From NCBI GenBank assembly GCA_025093555.1, contig JAIWNF010000003.1, forward strand, positions 682,001 to 746,000: DNA of 64,000 nt. The letters run 5' to 3'. Below, piece after piece: positions 23,701 through 35,100 of the stretch. The notes under the pieces are model-generated. The model ran no database searches. It saw only the letters and a program-made list of their open reading frames with translations, and was not told the DNA's origin. Position numbers and translations under genes: made by a program. Each line of letters starts with the position of its first letter. Positions within the stretch are counted from its first letter, which is position 1. This stretch comes from Circinella umbellata. Lineage: Eukaryota > Mucoromycota > Mucoromycetes > Mucorales > Lichtheimiaceae.

Positions 23701-24765
23701 GTTAGTTTTTTTAGTATTATTGGTCATTATTCCTTTTGGTGGAGCTGGTGGTGTACGGGCAGAAGTTGCTATTGATGAATCAAGACCATTATTCGATGGA
23801 ACACCTTCTGCATAACGCATTTGCACCTGACGTACCAATCGGTCATCCAATTCGCTATCGTCACTGCTGGTGTTATTCGTTTCATTACTGCTGTCATCAC
23901 TATCACTTGAGTCGGTTACTTCTTCGTCGTCACAAAAGGGATCCTCGGTGTTTGACCATGTCTCTTGTTGTTCGGAAATATCTCGTTGTTGATGTTGTAC
24001 TGGAGGAGAAGGAGGTGGTGGTGTATTGTTTGTAACAGGAGCCACTGCAATTGGAAGAGAATGTATAGCTGCTGCCGCTGGTACCGATTGCGGTTTTGGT
24101 TGTTGTGAAAGTGGAGTTGTAACTGGAGGTGGTGTCGACTCTCTTACTGATGGGGGCTGTTGTACTTGTTGGGGAACTATTGCTGGCGAAACTACTGCTG
24201 TGGATGCATTCGATGTATTAGGGGTAGTTATATTGGTAGTAGAAGCCGTACTAACCACGGGTTGTTGTTGTTGTACACTACTATTATCAGTAGTAATAGT
24301 TTGAGCCAGTTTTTGTTTTTCAAACTGTTGAGCGAGTAATGACACTCTTTGTCTTTGATCGTCCGATGAAGCAGCTGTTGTTGTAGTAGTAGATGATTCC
24401 GAGGGTGTCAAAATGGATGACGATTTTGTTGGAGGTGTACGAGTGGTAGGCGTGACAGACGGCTTTGGAGGAATAGGTGGGGCTTTAGTATTACTGGCAG
24501 GTTCTGGAATAGTAGTAGTATTAGGAGTTGATTGAGCTGATGATAGTTTAATTTGAGAAGTAGTTAAAGATGATGGTGACGCGATTGGTTTTACTGGTAT
24601 TGTGGTTGCCGATGTAGGTAGTACTGGATTGATTGGAGATTGTTGGGGAGGTGATTCCACCGAACTCGATGGTTGTTGTTGCTTACCGGTTTCTTGTTGT
24701 GCCCAACGCTTTTGTAATTCTTTGAAAGAAACAGGTTGTGGGTCATCATTGTCGTCATTAGCCAT
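20800..24765 (-). CDS. Inositol polyphosphate 5-phosphatase with N-terminal beta-propeller
   Basis: Removes the 5-phosphate from inositol phosphates or phosphoinositides. Exons 24765-22239, 22146-21925 and 21827-20800 give 1258 residues. The first ~500 residues are disordered and Pro/Ser/Thr/Gln-rich, with SH3/EVH1-like Pro runs (TPPPPPPPSKK). Residues ~530-840 form WD40-like repeats (TRIWDTKM, GKVSIWDAQTMERL, YVAFWDGLL). The rest is the catalytic domain: ILICSWNID, GIQEIVDLE, FLSGDLNYRI (~1080), PAWCDRIL (~1160) and SDHRP (~1187). All core motifs are intact. A WD40-plus-5-phosphatase layout is also known from plant 5PTase12-14/FRA3-type and fungal enzymes; Sac1, C2 or SH2 domains are absent, so it is not a synaptojanin or SHIP. 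Lipid versus soluble substrate cannot be told from sequence. Confidence 0.92.
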
Positions 24766-24870
24766 TTTTTTTTGTGCTTAGAAGACAGAATAGAAGGAGA
24801 GAAAGAAGGTTTTTTTTAGTAACAAGTATAATAGAAAAAGAAGAAGACGGGGTTGTTTTTTGCGGAGGGA

Positions 24871-24907
<37 letters not shown>

Positions 24908-26089
24908 AAGTATTACTGTTGCTTAATAAAAAAAAAAAAAGCGGAGGAAAAAGTGAATGTGTGCCAAGGTAGTACAGGTCTAAAGCAAAATGTGGTCTTG
25001 TAGATTACAGAAAAAAAAAACAAGTACTGTTGTTAAATATGGTAGACAAAGAGTATTAATTTATAGTTTATTCTTGAATTCAATAAACATTTCTCTTTAT
25101 AGTAGTGATATAATATAAATCATTTGATATCTTCGCAACAAGATATTTCTCACAACCAATGTATCTTTTTTTTTTAATCCTGTTTTTGAAATTTATTCTA
25201 TCATTATTATTATTATTTGCGTAACGTACAAATCATATAGTTTTTTTTCTCTTAGAAACAAAGATTCCTTGTTAAAATATCTATCCTTTTAAAAGGTAAA
25301 AGGAGTTAGTGAATGAAACTATTGTTTAAGAAAGCTTATAAATTAAATTTGCATAATAATGAACATAAATTATTTTATTTAGAACTCTAACTTTACTCAA
25401 CTTTGTAGTACGTAGGCATATTTTGTTTGTTTTAGTGTACCCTTGACGTTTTATTTTAGTCTTGTACGACAAGATCGACACATAACAATGAAGTCATCTT
25501 TATCCTATAATAATTGCCTTTATTGTTTTTCGCTTGTTATTATTAAAAAATATGATACTTTTCTTTTGATGATTGTAAAATTTTAATTGCTCCCTTTTAT
25601 TGTGCTCACTACCATTTCTCCTGAGATGTCTAAGAAAGGGTTGCATGAACCTAAAAGCAGTAGAAGATCATTCCTTTCATCTCCATTATGAAAAATAACA
25701 CGAATAAGTATATATTGTATAGCTTTTGCATTTTGCCTGACTAAATGACAATTAACTAAATAATTTTTATTTTTTCACTTTTAAAGACTAAGTTTCCCTT
25801 TCAAATTTTATCACTAATCAATTGTTCTACGGAGGAGCCCTTTAGATCCGCTTCAACTGATCATAAGCTAAGTTAACACTGAAATAGTTAAAAGTAATAT
25901 GAATTTGAAATAGGAAAAAAGACTTTTTTTTTTCACATTGGCAAATGTTTTGTGTGATGGGTGACATATCGTAGTAAAGTTATTTTTTTCTAAGTCAATC
26001 GACAACGCAAAATTGTAGAATACTTTTTATATATAATATAACGATTATTCGGTTCTACTAAGTCAAAAGTTTATATACTTGAACAACAA
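24766..26089. other. AT-rich spacer
   Basis: Upstream region of the 5-phosphatase gene and 3' flank of the recycling factor gene. It contains a purine-rich tract and a GT/GA microsatellite; no coding segment is seen. Confidence 0.55.
24871..24904. repeat. Compound (GT)n-(GA)n microsatellite
   Basis: Perfect GT repeat passing directly into a GA repeat, about 110 bp upstream of the 5-phosphatase start codon. Read directly. Confidence 0.9.
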
Positions 26090-27207
26090 CTACGATTGAA
26101 TTTCCTTAACTTTTGTCTTAATCAATTCGTCAATGTTCTTGTTATGCTTATCTGTTAATGTTTGTACCTAATAAAAATTTAAAAGTAACACAATCTCATT
26201 AATTTTACTAATATTACCACCACCACTACTACTACTCTTTTTTTGTTTCATTTTCTTTCACTCAATGATGAAGAGTAATATTACCATCTTTTCAAGTCTT
26301 TTAATTTCATCAGCGGGTGCTATTTTGGAATCTTGTTTCAATTGTTTCATACCATCTTGACGAATATTACGAATTTTAGACTTCACTTGTTCGCTCATCT
26401 GACTAACAGACTTCGCCATTTTATCTCTACTTTCTTTGGTTGGCCTGCGTAAAAAAAAGTTAGAATACGTGTCCCGTTATCATCATATGTCGATATATCA
26501 CCTTTTCTAATTACGGATATATACATATGCTAGCTCGTTGCTTACTTTGGTACAGGTACACGGATCATTTCATTATCAATTACTGGGTTTAAGTTTAATC
26601 CAGATTCACGAATACTTTTATCAACTGCGGATCGAAACTAATGAAATATATATGTTTTCTTTAAACCCATGATTATATAATCCCACTTTCTTTACCTCGT
26701 ATCTTTTTATCTTACCTCAGAATCATGTACAGAGACCAACAATGTTTGTGGATCTCTAATAGTTACTTGGGCCAAATCTCTTAAAGAATAATTTGAACCA
26801 TCTATCCGGACACGTACACTATCCAAAATAGCTAAATAAATAATATTAATCTTATTATTCAATTTTCTCTAGTAAATAGGAATATCGACTAATTTCTTTA
26901 ATACACTAATACGAATATGTATACCTGGGTTAGCCCTTCCAACGCGTAAAGTTTTAAAGCTCTCTTTAAGTGATGTTATTGTTCCATCCATACGGTCTTG
27001 GAGTTTTTTCTCGTCAAATGCACGAGCTATATCTTCAGCTGTATTTATATTACTTTCTGCTGCTGCTGACGCACCACCCTTTTTCTTGGTCTTTTTAGCA
27101 TAGCCACGTTGTTGTTGTTGTTTCCATCGTAGGGCTAATGATTCTGTTGGTGTATGCAAAATACCGACATGACGTGTAAGTAATCGTGAAAGGGTTGGTG
27201 TAGCCAT
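26090..27207 (-). CDS. RRF1: Mitochondrial ribosome recycling factor
   Basis: Splits post-termination mitochondrial ribosomes together with EF-G. Five exons (27207-26925, 26831-26716, 26637-26546, 26444-26285, 26167-26090) give 242 residues. The first ~50 residues are a basic, Gln-rich matrix presequence (SRLLTRHVGILHTP, AKKTKKKGG). The RRF fold follows: TSLKESFKTLRVGRANP; SLRDLAQVTIRDPQTLLVSV; FRSAVDKSIRESGLNLNPV; MIRVPVPKPTKESRDKMAK; then the helical tail KSKIRNIRQDGMKQLKQD. The VGRANP and ESGLNLNP segments are diagnostic. The length is that of bacterial RRF plus a presequence. Intron phases (1, 0, 2, 0) agree across all joins. Confidence 0.93.
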
Positions 27208-29597
27208 TTTATATAAATGTCACCTTTTTGATTACAAATATAATGTAGAATGGATATAATATGTGTAAGAGATAAAGAAAAAATAAAGCAAGGACCCCTC
27301 TCCTTTAAGTTATATTTGTCCCCTTGTTCTTAATAAAATTTAAGCCACCAAAAGAAATTCATGCTAAAAATGTCACAATCGTTGTGCAACCTGTGTGGTC
27401 TAAGTATCAAACACTATTTGTTTCCTATGCTTATATCTTTATATGTCAAGTTCCTATTTGGAGTTTTGAGGCCGAGTGATGGTTCAATTATCATACTGAA
27501 TGAACATCCTTTCTAATCATATATTACCAATTTATGACGGCATTTGAAAGCCTAAACCAATAAGTGATTCAAAGAGTGCTATGGATCAAATAGAAAATTT
27601 TCATAAGAATAGGCGATGTATTTATAAAAGATAAATGGAATGGAACATAAATAAACTATAAAATACATATAACTACCTACTATATTATAATATACAGTAA
27701 TTGAGCGAGCAAAAAGACGCCCTACCTAAGTGGTTAATACATGATTAACATTTCAAAAAAAATAGCTGATTATCATTTGGCGTAGAAACGCAACATTTAT
27801 GTTTAATACGTGTCTATGCTGCATATTTGTTTTCGAGCTACATACCTGATGCAGAACTAATATTAAAAACAAACAAAAACTTTACATTATAAACCTCCTT
27901 TTTGCGAATTTCTCACGTATGCAACTCTTTTTTTTTTTTTTTTTTTTGGAAATGTTATACCTAAATACTCAATGGATTTGCAATTAGTGTTTCAGGGGGT
28001 TGCGCCCTATCGAAGGTAAACTATAATGTATGTTTTTTTCAATGAAGCAGACAACCCCGCGTATTTGAATTTTCTATTATGTGCCAGAGAATTAACAAAA
28101 TATTATTATACATTGGGTTGTTATGAGAATCATTTTTATTTTTAAAAGTGTTTTTTCTGAAAAAACAGGAAGTCTTCTATGACTCCAGAAAAAACTTAAA
28201 AATCATATAAGATCACCAATAATTTGTATAGCTCTGGGTAACTTAACTCTTCAGCGAGGTTACGACCAGCAGTAGTAGTTAAATTTCAATCCAGTAGAAG
28301 GTTCTGATTTTGGGGGTTCTAGAATCCATAGAAAGATAACTTGATTAATGTCTTAAGCTATTAATCTATACTGCTAAAAAATTTTGAAGGTATAAACTTA
28401 AAAAAGGCAAATACTTGCTGTTCGTTTAAAAGCAGCGACCTGTATAATGAAATAAACATCATTTTAAATATATTACATAAGGTGATAAAACTTTCCATTG
28501 TATAATATAGTATTTTTTGGATATGATAGAGAGAAAAATACTTTTAACTTGATAGGTAAAAAGGAAAAAAATTATATTTGTATTGTATCCTCAAATTCAG
28601 CTTTCAAAGTGCAGTGGACTGGGGATCAAGGGGAAAATTCCACTTACCACATGGACACGTTGAATGGCATGAAGCGAGGCAGGCAAACGCAAGTCTATTA
28701 TATTAAGAAATCATGTTAAAATCACACAGAAGTTATAGCTAATTCACAAAAAAGGAAATTTTCACACTGCGCTCTTTATGGTGTGGCATATTTAACAGGC
28801 CCCATTCAACACCATATATTTTAACTGAAAAACTATTATACGTACAATCTTGAACATGCTTAGTAACAGGGGCGAAGCTTCTTTTGGGGGTCAAAAAAAA
28901 AGGGGGGGGGCTTTGCGACGCACACCATTAAACGACCCAGAGCGAAGCGAGAAAGTGTTGCTAGTTTAAGTATAAAAACATACTAAAACTAAACATACAG
29001 GACACTCTCTTCTTGTTCGATGCTTAATCTTTTTCCTCTGAGAGAGACTTAGCACCACTGGAAGATGAACCTTCATGTCATTTTTTCAGTAGAGCGATTT
29101 GAAAAATTGACCAAGTTTTTTGATCATTCTTGTACAACCAGTCGTCTATTCTTTCAGATGGGGTCTTCTTTGGTGAGGATAAGACTATTGAAGTACGTAA
29201 GCTGCAGTTTTTTCCGTGCATAAAAAATTAACTAATAGAAAACTGTATGCAAACCGATCGATACTATAAATTTGCACTTTTATATTCAATTCTAAAAATA
29301 ACATGAAATGCTCTGTTCAATTATATGTTTCTATCCATATATGTTGTGTAATCATAGTTATACCACATCAAAAAAACAATGGATGTATGTATGCTCTATG
29401 ATTGATAATAAAGGAGGGAAGGACAATTCCTGCTTGTTGCAAATCTGCAGTTCTGCAACAAAAAAGCTGGAAATCTCAGCGTTGCTGAACCAGGGGGTGG
29501 GCTGCATATAAGCAGGCATTTTTGATATTTTACTTTCTTTTTCTGCTCTTCTCCTCATCCCTTTTCTACTTAGTTTGCTATTATATTTTCGCTTACT
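27208..29597. other. AT-rich spacer with unidentified repeats
   Basis: About 2.4 kb with no supported gene. A 73-codon frame at 28498-28719 starts with TTG and matches nothing I know. A GC-richer island at about 28868-28960 (G run flanked by GGGGCGAAGC and GAGCGAAGCGAG) stands out from its surroundings and could be part of a degenerate mobile element, but no terminal repeats were found. Confidence 0.45.
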
Positions 29598-31631
29598 ATG
29601 AAAACAATCCAACCAAAAGAAGTTGCGCAACACAACAAGAAAGGTATATATAAACATAAAGCAAGCTGTAGCACTAATTGTAATGCATACAGCTGAATCA
29701 ATCCTTATCGTAATAGTAATTGTTAATCATAAAACAAATATAGATGATATTTGGTTGATCCTCTATGGAAAAGTATACGATTTAACCGATTTCCTACCAG
29801 AGCATCCGGGGGGTGAAAGTATTATTTTACAGCTTGGTGGCACAGATGCAACCGAAGAATTTGATTTGATTCATTCTTCAGATATTATTGGACGATTTTT
29901 ATCCTCTGATATGTGTATTGGACAAGTCGAGCCAGTAAAAACAACAGCAAAATACAACAACACGGGAAATAATAGTAACCAAAATAAGTTAAAAACAGTA
30001 ATAACAAGTAGTTCCAACAAGGAAGAACCTATACCGTTGACCCTAGATACAATACCTTGTATTGAAGAAATACAAAATACATTTGACTTCCAGTGTGGGT
30101 TATTGAAAAAAAGAGAAAAAGGTGTGGCGTTTCATATATATAGTATATACTCATTATTATGTACACTCATATTTAGCCGTTGCAGAACAAGTTTTAAAAT
30201 CAACCGCATACTCGTATTTTTCATCCGGTTCAGGAGATAATATGACAATGAGAGAAAATCATAATGCATATCATCGCATATGGTTCCGCCCCCAAATTAT
30301 GGTGGATGTATCCAAGGTAGACACGAGCACTGAAATGTTGGGCGCAAAGGTCTCACTTCCACTATATATCTCAGCTACATCGTTCTGTAAAATGGCTCAC
30401 CCAGAAGGAGAAAAAGCGTTAGCACGAGCGGCTGGCAATCATGGGATAATTCAAATGATCCCAACACTAGCATCATGCTCTTTGGATGAAATCACTAGTG
30501 CACGTATTCATTCAAAACAACCGCAATGGCTTCAGCTCTATGTCAGTACAGATCGTAAAATGACACAACAGATTATACAACAAGCTGAGAAAAAGGGAAT
30601 TCAAGGGCTCTTCATTACTGTGGATAGAGCTATTGTTGGTAAGTTATTGTTAATACTATAGTTATATGTATGTATATCAGTGACTACTGTCTATTTTTTG
30701 GAAGTATATTATCATGTGTATTGAAAAAATAATCTACAAATAATAACTAGGTCCTCGCGGAGGGTCAAGAAATGATAAAGACATGTTCAATGACGAAGGT
30801 GGGATTCAAAAAGTGTTAAGTAATGAACGTGGTACCACTTCTAATAGCTTACCACTATTTGTTGATCCTTCGTTAAATTGGAACGATATTGCGTGGTTTA
30901 AATCAATCACAAAGGTGCCTATTATTCTTAAAGGGGTCCAACGATGGGAGGATGCAGTTCGAGCTTGGCGTCATGGATGCGCTGGTATTGTATTATCAAA
31001 TCATGGAGGCCGACAACTGGATTTCGCACCATCGCCCATTGAAATTTTGCCAGAGGTTATGGACGCTTTGAAGCGTGAAGGCTGCAATCTTAAAAAAGAT
31101 TTCGACGTGTATATTGATGGGGGTATACGGCGTGGAAGTGACATTTTCAAGGCGCTTGCACTTGGTGCAAAAGGTGTAGGTATTGGCCGACCCGCATTGG
31201 TATGTTATATAATTATCTTTTGTTTACTATAATTAAACCGTTTAGATTTTCTTTTCTGAATTCAAGGTTTAACAAAGTGCTTAATTTGTTTTTTTAGTAC
31301 GCTTTGAGTTGTTATGGAGAAAAAGGTGTAGAACATCTTCTAAACATATTAAGGGTTTGTTTGTTAATTTCTTTTACACATGAAAAAATTTGGAGAGACG
31401 ATTGGTACATAATATGATAGCATAATTGACTTCTTTTTTCTAATATTTGAATTATAGAATGAATTTGAAATGACGATGAGGTTGATGGGTACAAAATCCA
31501 TTAAAGAGATCGAGCCTGATATGGTTGATATCCGAAATCTCAAAGATCACTTTGTTGCAAATCCTACTGATCATTTGTCTAAATATACCTATGAGAGGTT
31601 GAAACCCAGAGGGAATCTTTCTAGGTTATGA
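29598..31631 (+). CDS. Cytochrome b5/FMN 2-hydroxyacid (L-lactate) dehydrogenase, copy A
   Basis: Flavocytochrome b2 family: oxidises L-lactate or a related 2-hydroxyacid with FMN and passes electrons to a fused haem domain. Six exons (29598-29643, 29744-30094, 30177-30638, 30751-31199, 31298-31354, 31458-31631) give 512 residues. The b5 domain (~15-95) has both haem histidines (LPEHPGG and LIHSSD). The FMN barrel has YISATSFCKMAHPEGE, GLFITVD, the Lys of LKGV, and the base/substrate pair in SNHGGRQLD and [10 protein letters not shown]. There is no presequence, unlike yeast CYB2. It ends NLSRL, a C-terminal SRL tripeptide that fits PTS1, so peroxisomal location is inferred. Exon 2 ends at a weak GTGGGT donor and exon 5 at GTTTGT, both supported by copy B. 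The fourth exon may instead start at 30763, shortening the protein by four residues. Confidence 0.9.
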
Positions 31632-32150
31632 TGGTTTTGATATATTACGTACCCATTATCCTTCATAATATCATACGTAAGCAAGTCGAAACCTATTTTT
31701 TGTAAATTCTTTTTTATTATTCATTGTTAATACCCTGATGAAGATAATGCACAGTTAGAAGCAATAATAAATATTCAATATCAAGATCTATGAATAACTT
31801 AGCTTACTAGTATATTTTGAAATAAAGTGCAAAAAATTAAATTAGTTTTGTACAAACTTATATTTGTCAGCTTTCTTTTTTCCAGATTCGTTATTATTGA
31901 GAATTAATGTGTAAGAATGAGATATATACGGCCCAGCCTGACTTATTACTTAGAACACATACAGTTTGAAAATGCCCTTATTTGTAAGTCATAATCGAGT
32001 CAATTATGAGTCTTGTGTAGATTGTATGCAATTGTATAGTAACATAAGTGTAATTATGATAGGTATAATAATGATAATGATAATAATGATAATGTATATG
32101 TATAAATGTAATATGTATAAACAAACTGAATAATTATATAATGTGGTGAT
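31632..32150. other. Convergent 3' spacer
   Basis: Between the 3' ends of the copy A dehydrogenase (+) and the sorting nexin gene (-). It contains short (GATAAT)n-like repeats at about 32068-32092. No gene seen. Confidence 0.55.
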
Positions 32151-35100
32151 TTATGCTTTACAAGTGGTTGACGCAGACACGTCGATTTCTGGGAAAAGTG
32201 CTGAGATGATTTCATCAAATAGGGTATATGCTAAGTCTTGGTTTAATCGCTTATTTTGGAGAACACTAAATAATCGCCGTGCTCCACGTCTTGCGTTTTG
32301 CCGGCCAACCATCTGTCCTAATAAATCTATTTTTATGTGAAAAAAAAGGAGATAATGTGCAAGCCATGTCAGACGCTTATTATTATTCAATGTGAGTCCA
32401 TATTTATTGTTGTTAATTTTTCTTACCTGGTAACCAGGTGGACAGTTTTCTGTTTGCAGCTTCTTTTGTGTGCAACATTTCATCGGCCCGACGAGGTTCC
32501 TTGAATGTAAGAGTTTGACCATCTGGCCATAAACTATCAGTGACTTTTCGAAGGTAGAAAACAATCATAGGTTCTGTTTCCAGGAAATTAACAGTTTCTC
32601 GGAGTTTTCTACATCAAGTAATTGTTAATTATGATAAATGATAAAAAAAAAGAAAAAGAACAAGAAGGAATGTAAAGTAAAGAATATAATGGATATGATC
32701 AATATATCTATATATAAATACACACCTTTCAATTGTACCACCGAGAATTTGTTGTAAGATAATGACGACTGCTTGTCTTCGTAACCAATTGTTCTTTTCT
32801 TTAAGCTCGAACATTTCGATAAACAAATCGCAAAGTGGTTCAGTAAATTTGGTGATGCCTTCGGGTGAGTTTTTCAACGTGTCCGAGAACTCAGGATCGG
32901 ATGTCACTGCCGCCGCCGCCGCCGCCGCTGCTGCTACTGCTTCCTCATTCTGTTCTACGCGTTGTTCACCATTGCTATCGTCCGATTCCTGCATAAAATC
33001 CATTACTTGTTCACCCATACGTTGTGTAATCAGATCCAACATAGAGGGTCCAACAAATAAATCATCAATACCTTCAGCCACCGTCTTGTAAATGTGTTTC
33101 ATAAATCCTGTTGATGCTTTAGCTCGCTGGTCTTGTTGTTGATGTTGGTGAAGATTATCACTTACGGATCGGTGTAAACCCGACCCAACGGTGGATGTAC
33201 TTGACGAAGGTTGAAGTTGTTGTTTAAGCAATTCAGAAGATATTTCCTGTTGATGTTTGTGTTTTTTGCTGGAATGCGGGATTGACGTGAAAAAACCAAA
33301 TTCAGATGATTCACCAGTATCAAGTTCTGGACCAGGTACGTATACATTTTGTTGTGATAAGAATGCACGCAGTTCTTCACTTTTGCAAATATCCTTATCC
33401 TCCAGTAACCGTCGCAAATATCGTTCCAAGTTGGTGCGTCGAGCTTCAACAAACGACCTTTGCAAACGTAACAGCGGCCATTTTGATGGAAATTCTAGTA
33501 GTTTGACAACTTGATGTTGAGTTTTTAGTTTCTGGTGCAGTGCAAAGAATTCGCTGTAGCGTCGCGCTACAATCCACCCAGAGCCGTAATTCCCGTCAAC
33601 ACCAAGCTGTTGAATTTCAATGACGTAAAGTGCAAATTCACCATAGCTATCCGATCCAATGGTAGAGCTTGTAATACTGACCTTGGTTCGTTCCTGTGGG
33701 TATAAGTAATGATGTCACATCCAATTACGTATGAGTATAGGAATTATGTAGGTATGCATCATTCGTTATGTAGTTCATGCAACACTTATTAAACAAAAAT
33801 CAGCAAGATACTTACCGGAACGAGTACATTTTCAGATTCTTGCAGCTCATACTGACTTTTCTGATACTTAATTTGTTGCAACTCTCGGCGGAACATATTT
33901 TTACTTTTCTTGAGAATACGTAGTTCATCAACCTTGTTTTTAGCCTCAGCCTTCTTGATAAGTGCATTTACAATAGCCTCTTGCTGAATAATTTTTTCCA
34001 TTTCTTCCGACAATTTTTCAACCTTAACAGCAAGCATTAAATCTCCAGGTGGTGCCAAATGAACATTGGATGTTTCTTCTTCCTTTTCTATGGGGTCATC
34101 ATCATCCTTTTTGGATAACGGTAATGGATCCGTTTTTTTGCTCAAAGACGATGAAGATGAATGAGTATCATCAAAACGATCATGCGCTACCTCCCCAATA
34201 GTGTTGGATCCACCAGACGATGTCCATGAAGGTAACGCAGAATCATTTTGGACAGGTAGAGCCATAGTTGATTTGGTTCCCTGAGGTCCATACAAAAGAA
34301 ATGGTGGTTGCTGTGGTTGTTTTTTCTTTAGAGATGGTGGTGCGCTCTTTCTTCGTTCGGACTTGCTTTCAGATGGGTCATCCACTGTATCGTGACCACC
34401 AATAATAGATTGTAGTTCGGCTTCTACTGCTTCCACAGTGTTGCTCCGTACCAGTTGTCGAGTAGGTCGATGTGGAGACACATCTTGGTCCAGTTGTTCT
34501 TCTTCACCATCCTCATCTGTCAGGTCGTCAGTATCTTCTGGCGATTGTAGAATATCATGATGCTTAATATTGGCTTCCGTATCGTTGTTCGCTTCACTCT
34601 TTGATGACTTTAAATCGTTTGTATACCACCATTCGTTGGCTGATCCGACCATTTTTCCAAAGTCAAGGAACCGAGTCATACCTTTGGAATGTGCAGTCTC
34701 GGATACTGCTCGTACATGACCTCTCGTACGACTGACAGCCGGTTTTACCTTTTCTGATCTTGTTTTCTTTGGCGCGCTAACTTCCGTATCTGAGTCTGCT
34801 TTGGGTAATTCTTTTGTAATATCCCATGGTTTTTTTTTTGTTAGACTGGCTGATGCTGTTCTTTCCAATGGCCTGGGTTCTAATACTTTTTCTCTTGTTG
34901 ATGTTGTACCATTGCTGCTACTACTTTCGCTAATTTGACGGCGTGGCTTGTTGGTATTCTCATTAGACGTTTCACTACTACTTTTTTGATGTCGAAAGAA
35001 TGTTGTTTCATCCAAACTACGTCGTTCAGGTATTGTATCTGGTACTGAATTAGGCGTTGTGGCGAGATATTTGAAATACAAGTCTGATCGCTTAAAAAAG

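Noticed and set aside
23736..24304. Long plus-strand open frames opposite the 5-phosphatase gene
   Set aside because: They are mirror translations of the Pro/Thr/Ser-rich coding strand; domain motifs are only on the minus strand.
26095..26115. TTTCCTTAACTTT resembling a U12 branch site
   Set aside because: It is the reverse strand of the last codons of the recycling factor gene, so the match is coincidental.
28498..28719. 73-codon frame (TTG start) in the spacer upstream of copy A dehydrogenase
   Set aside because: Starts with TTG, matches no family I know, and has no splice context; possibly an element remnant but unsupported.
28868..28960. GC-rich island with GCGAAGC repeats considered as a transposon end
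   Set aside because: No terminal inverted repeat, target-site duplication or transposase frame could be found around it.
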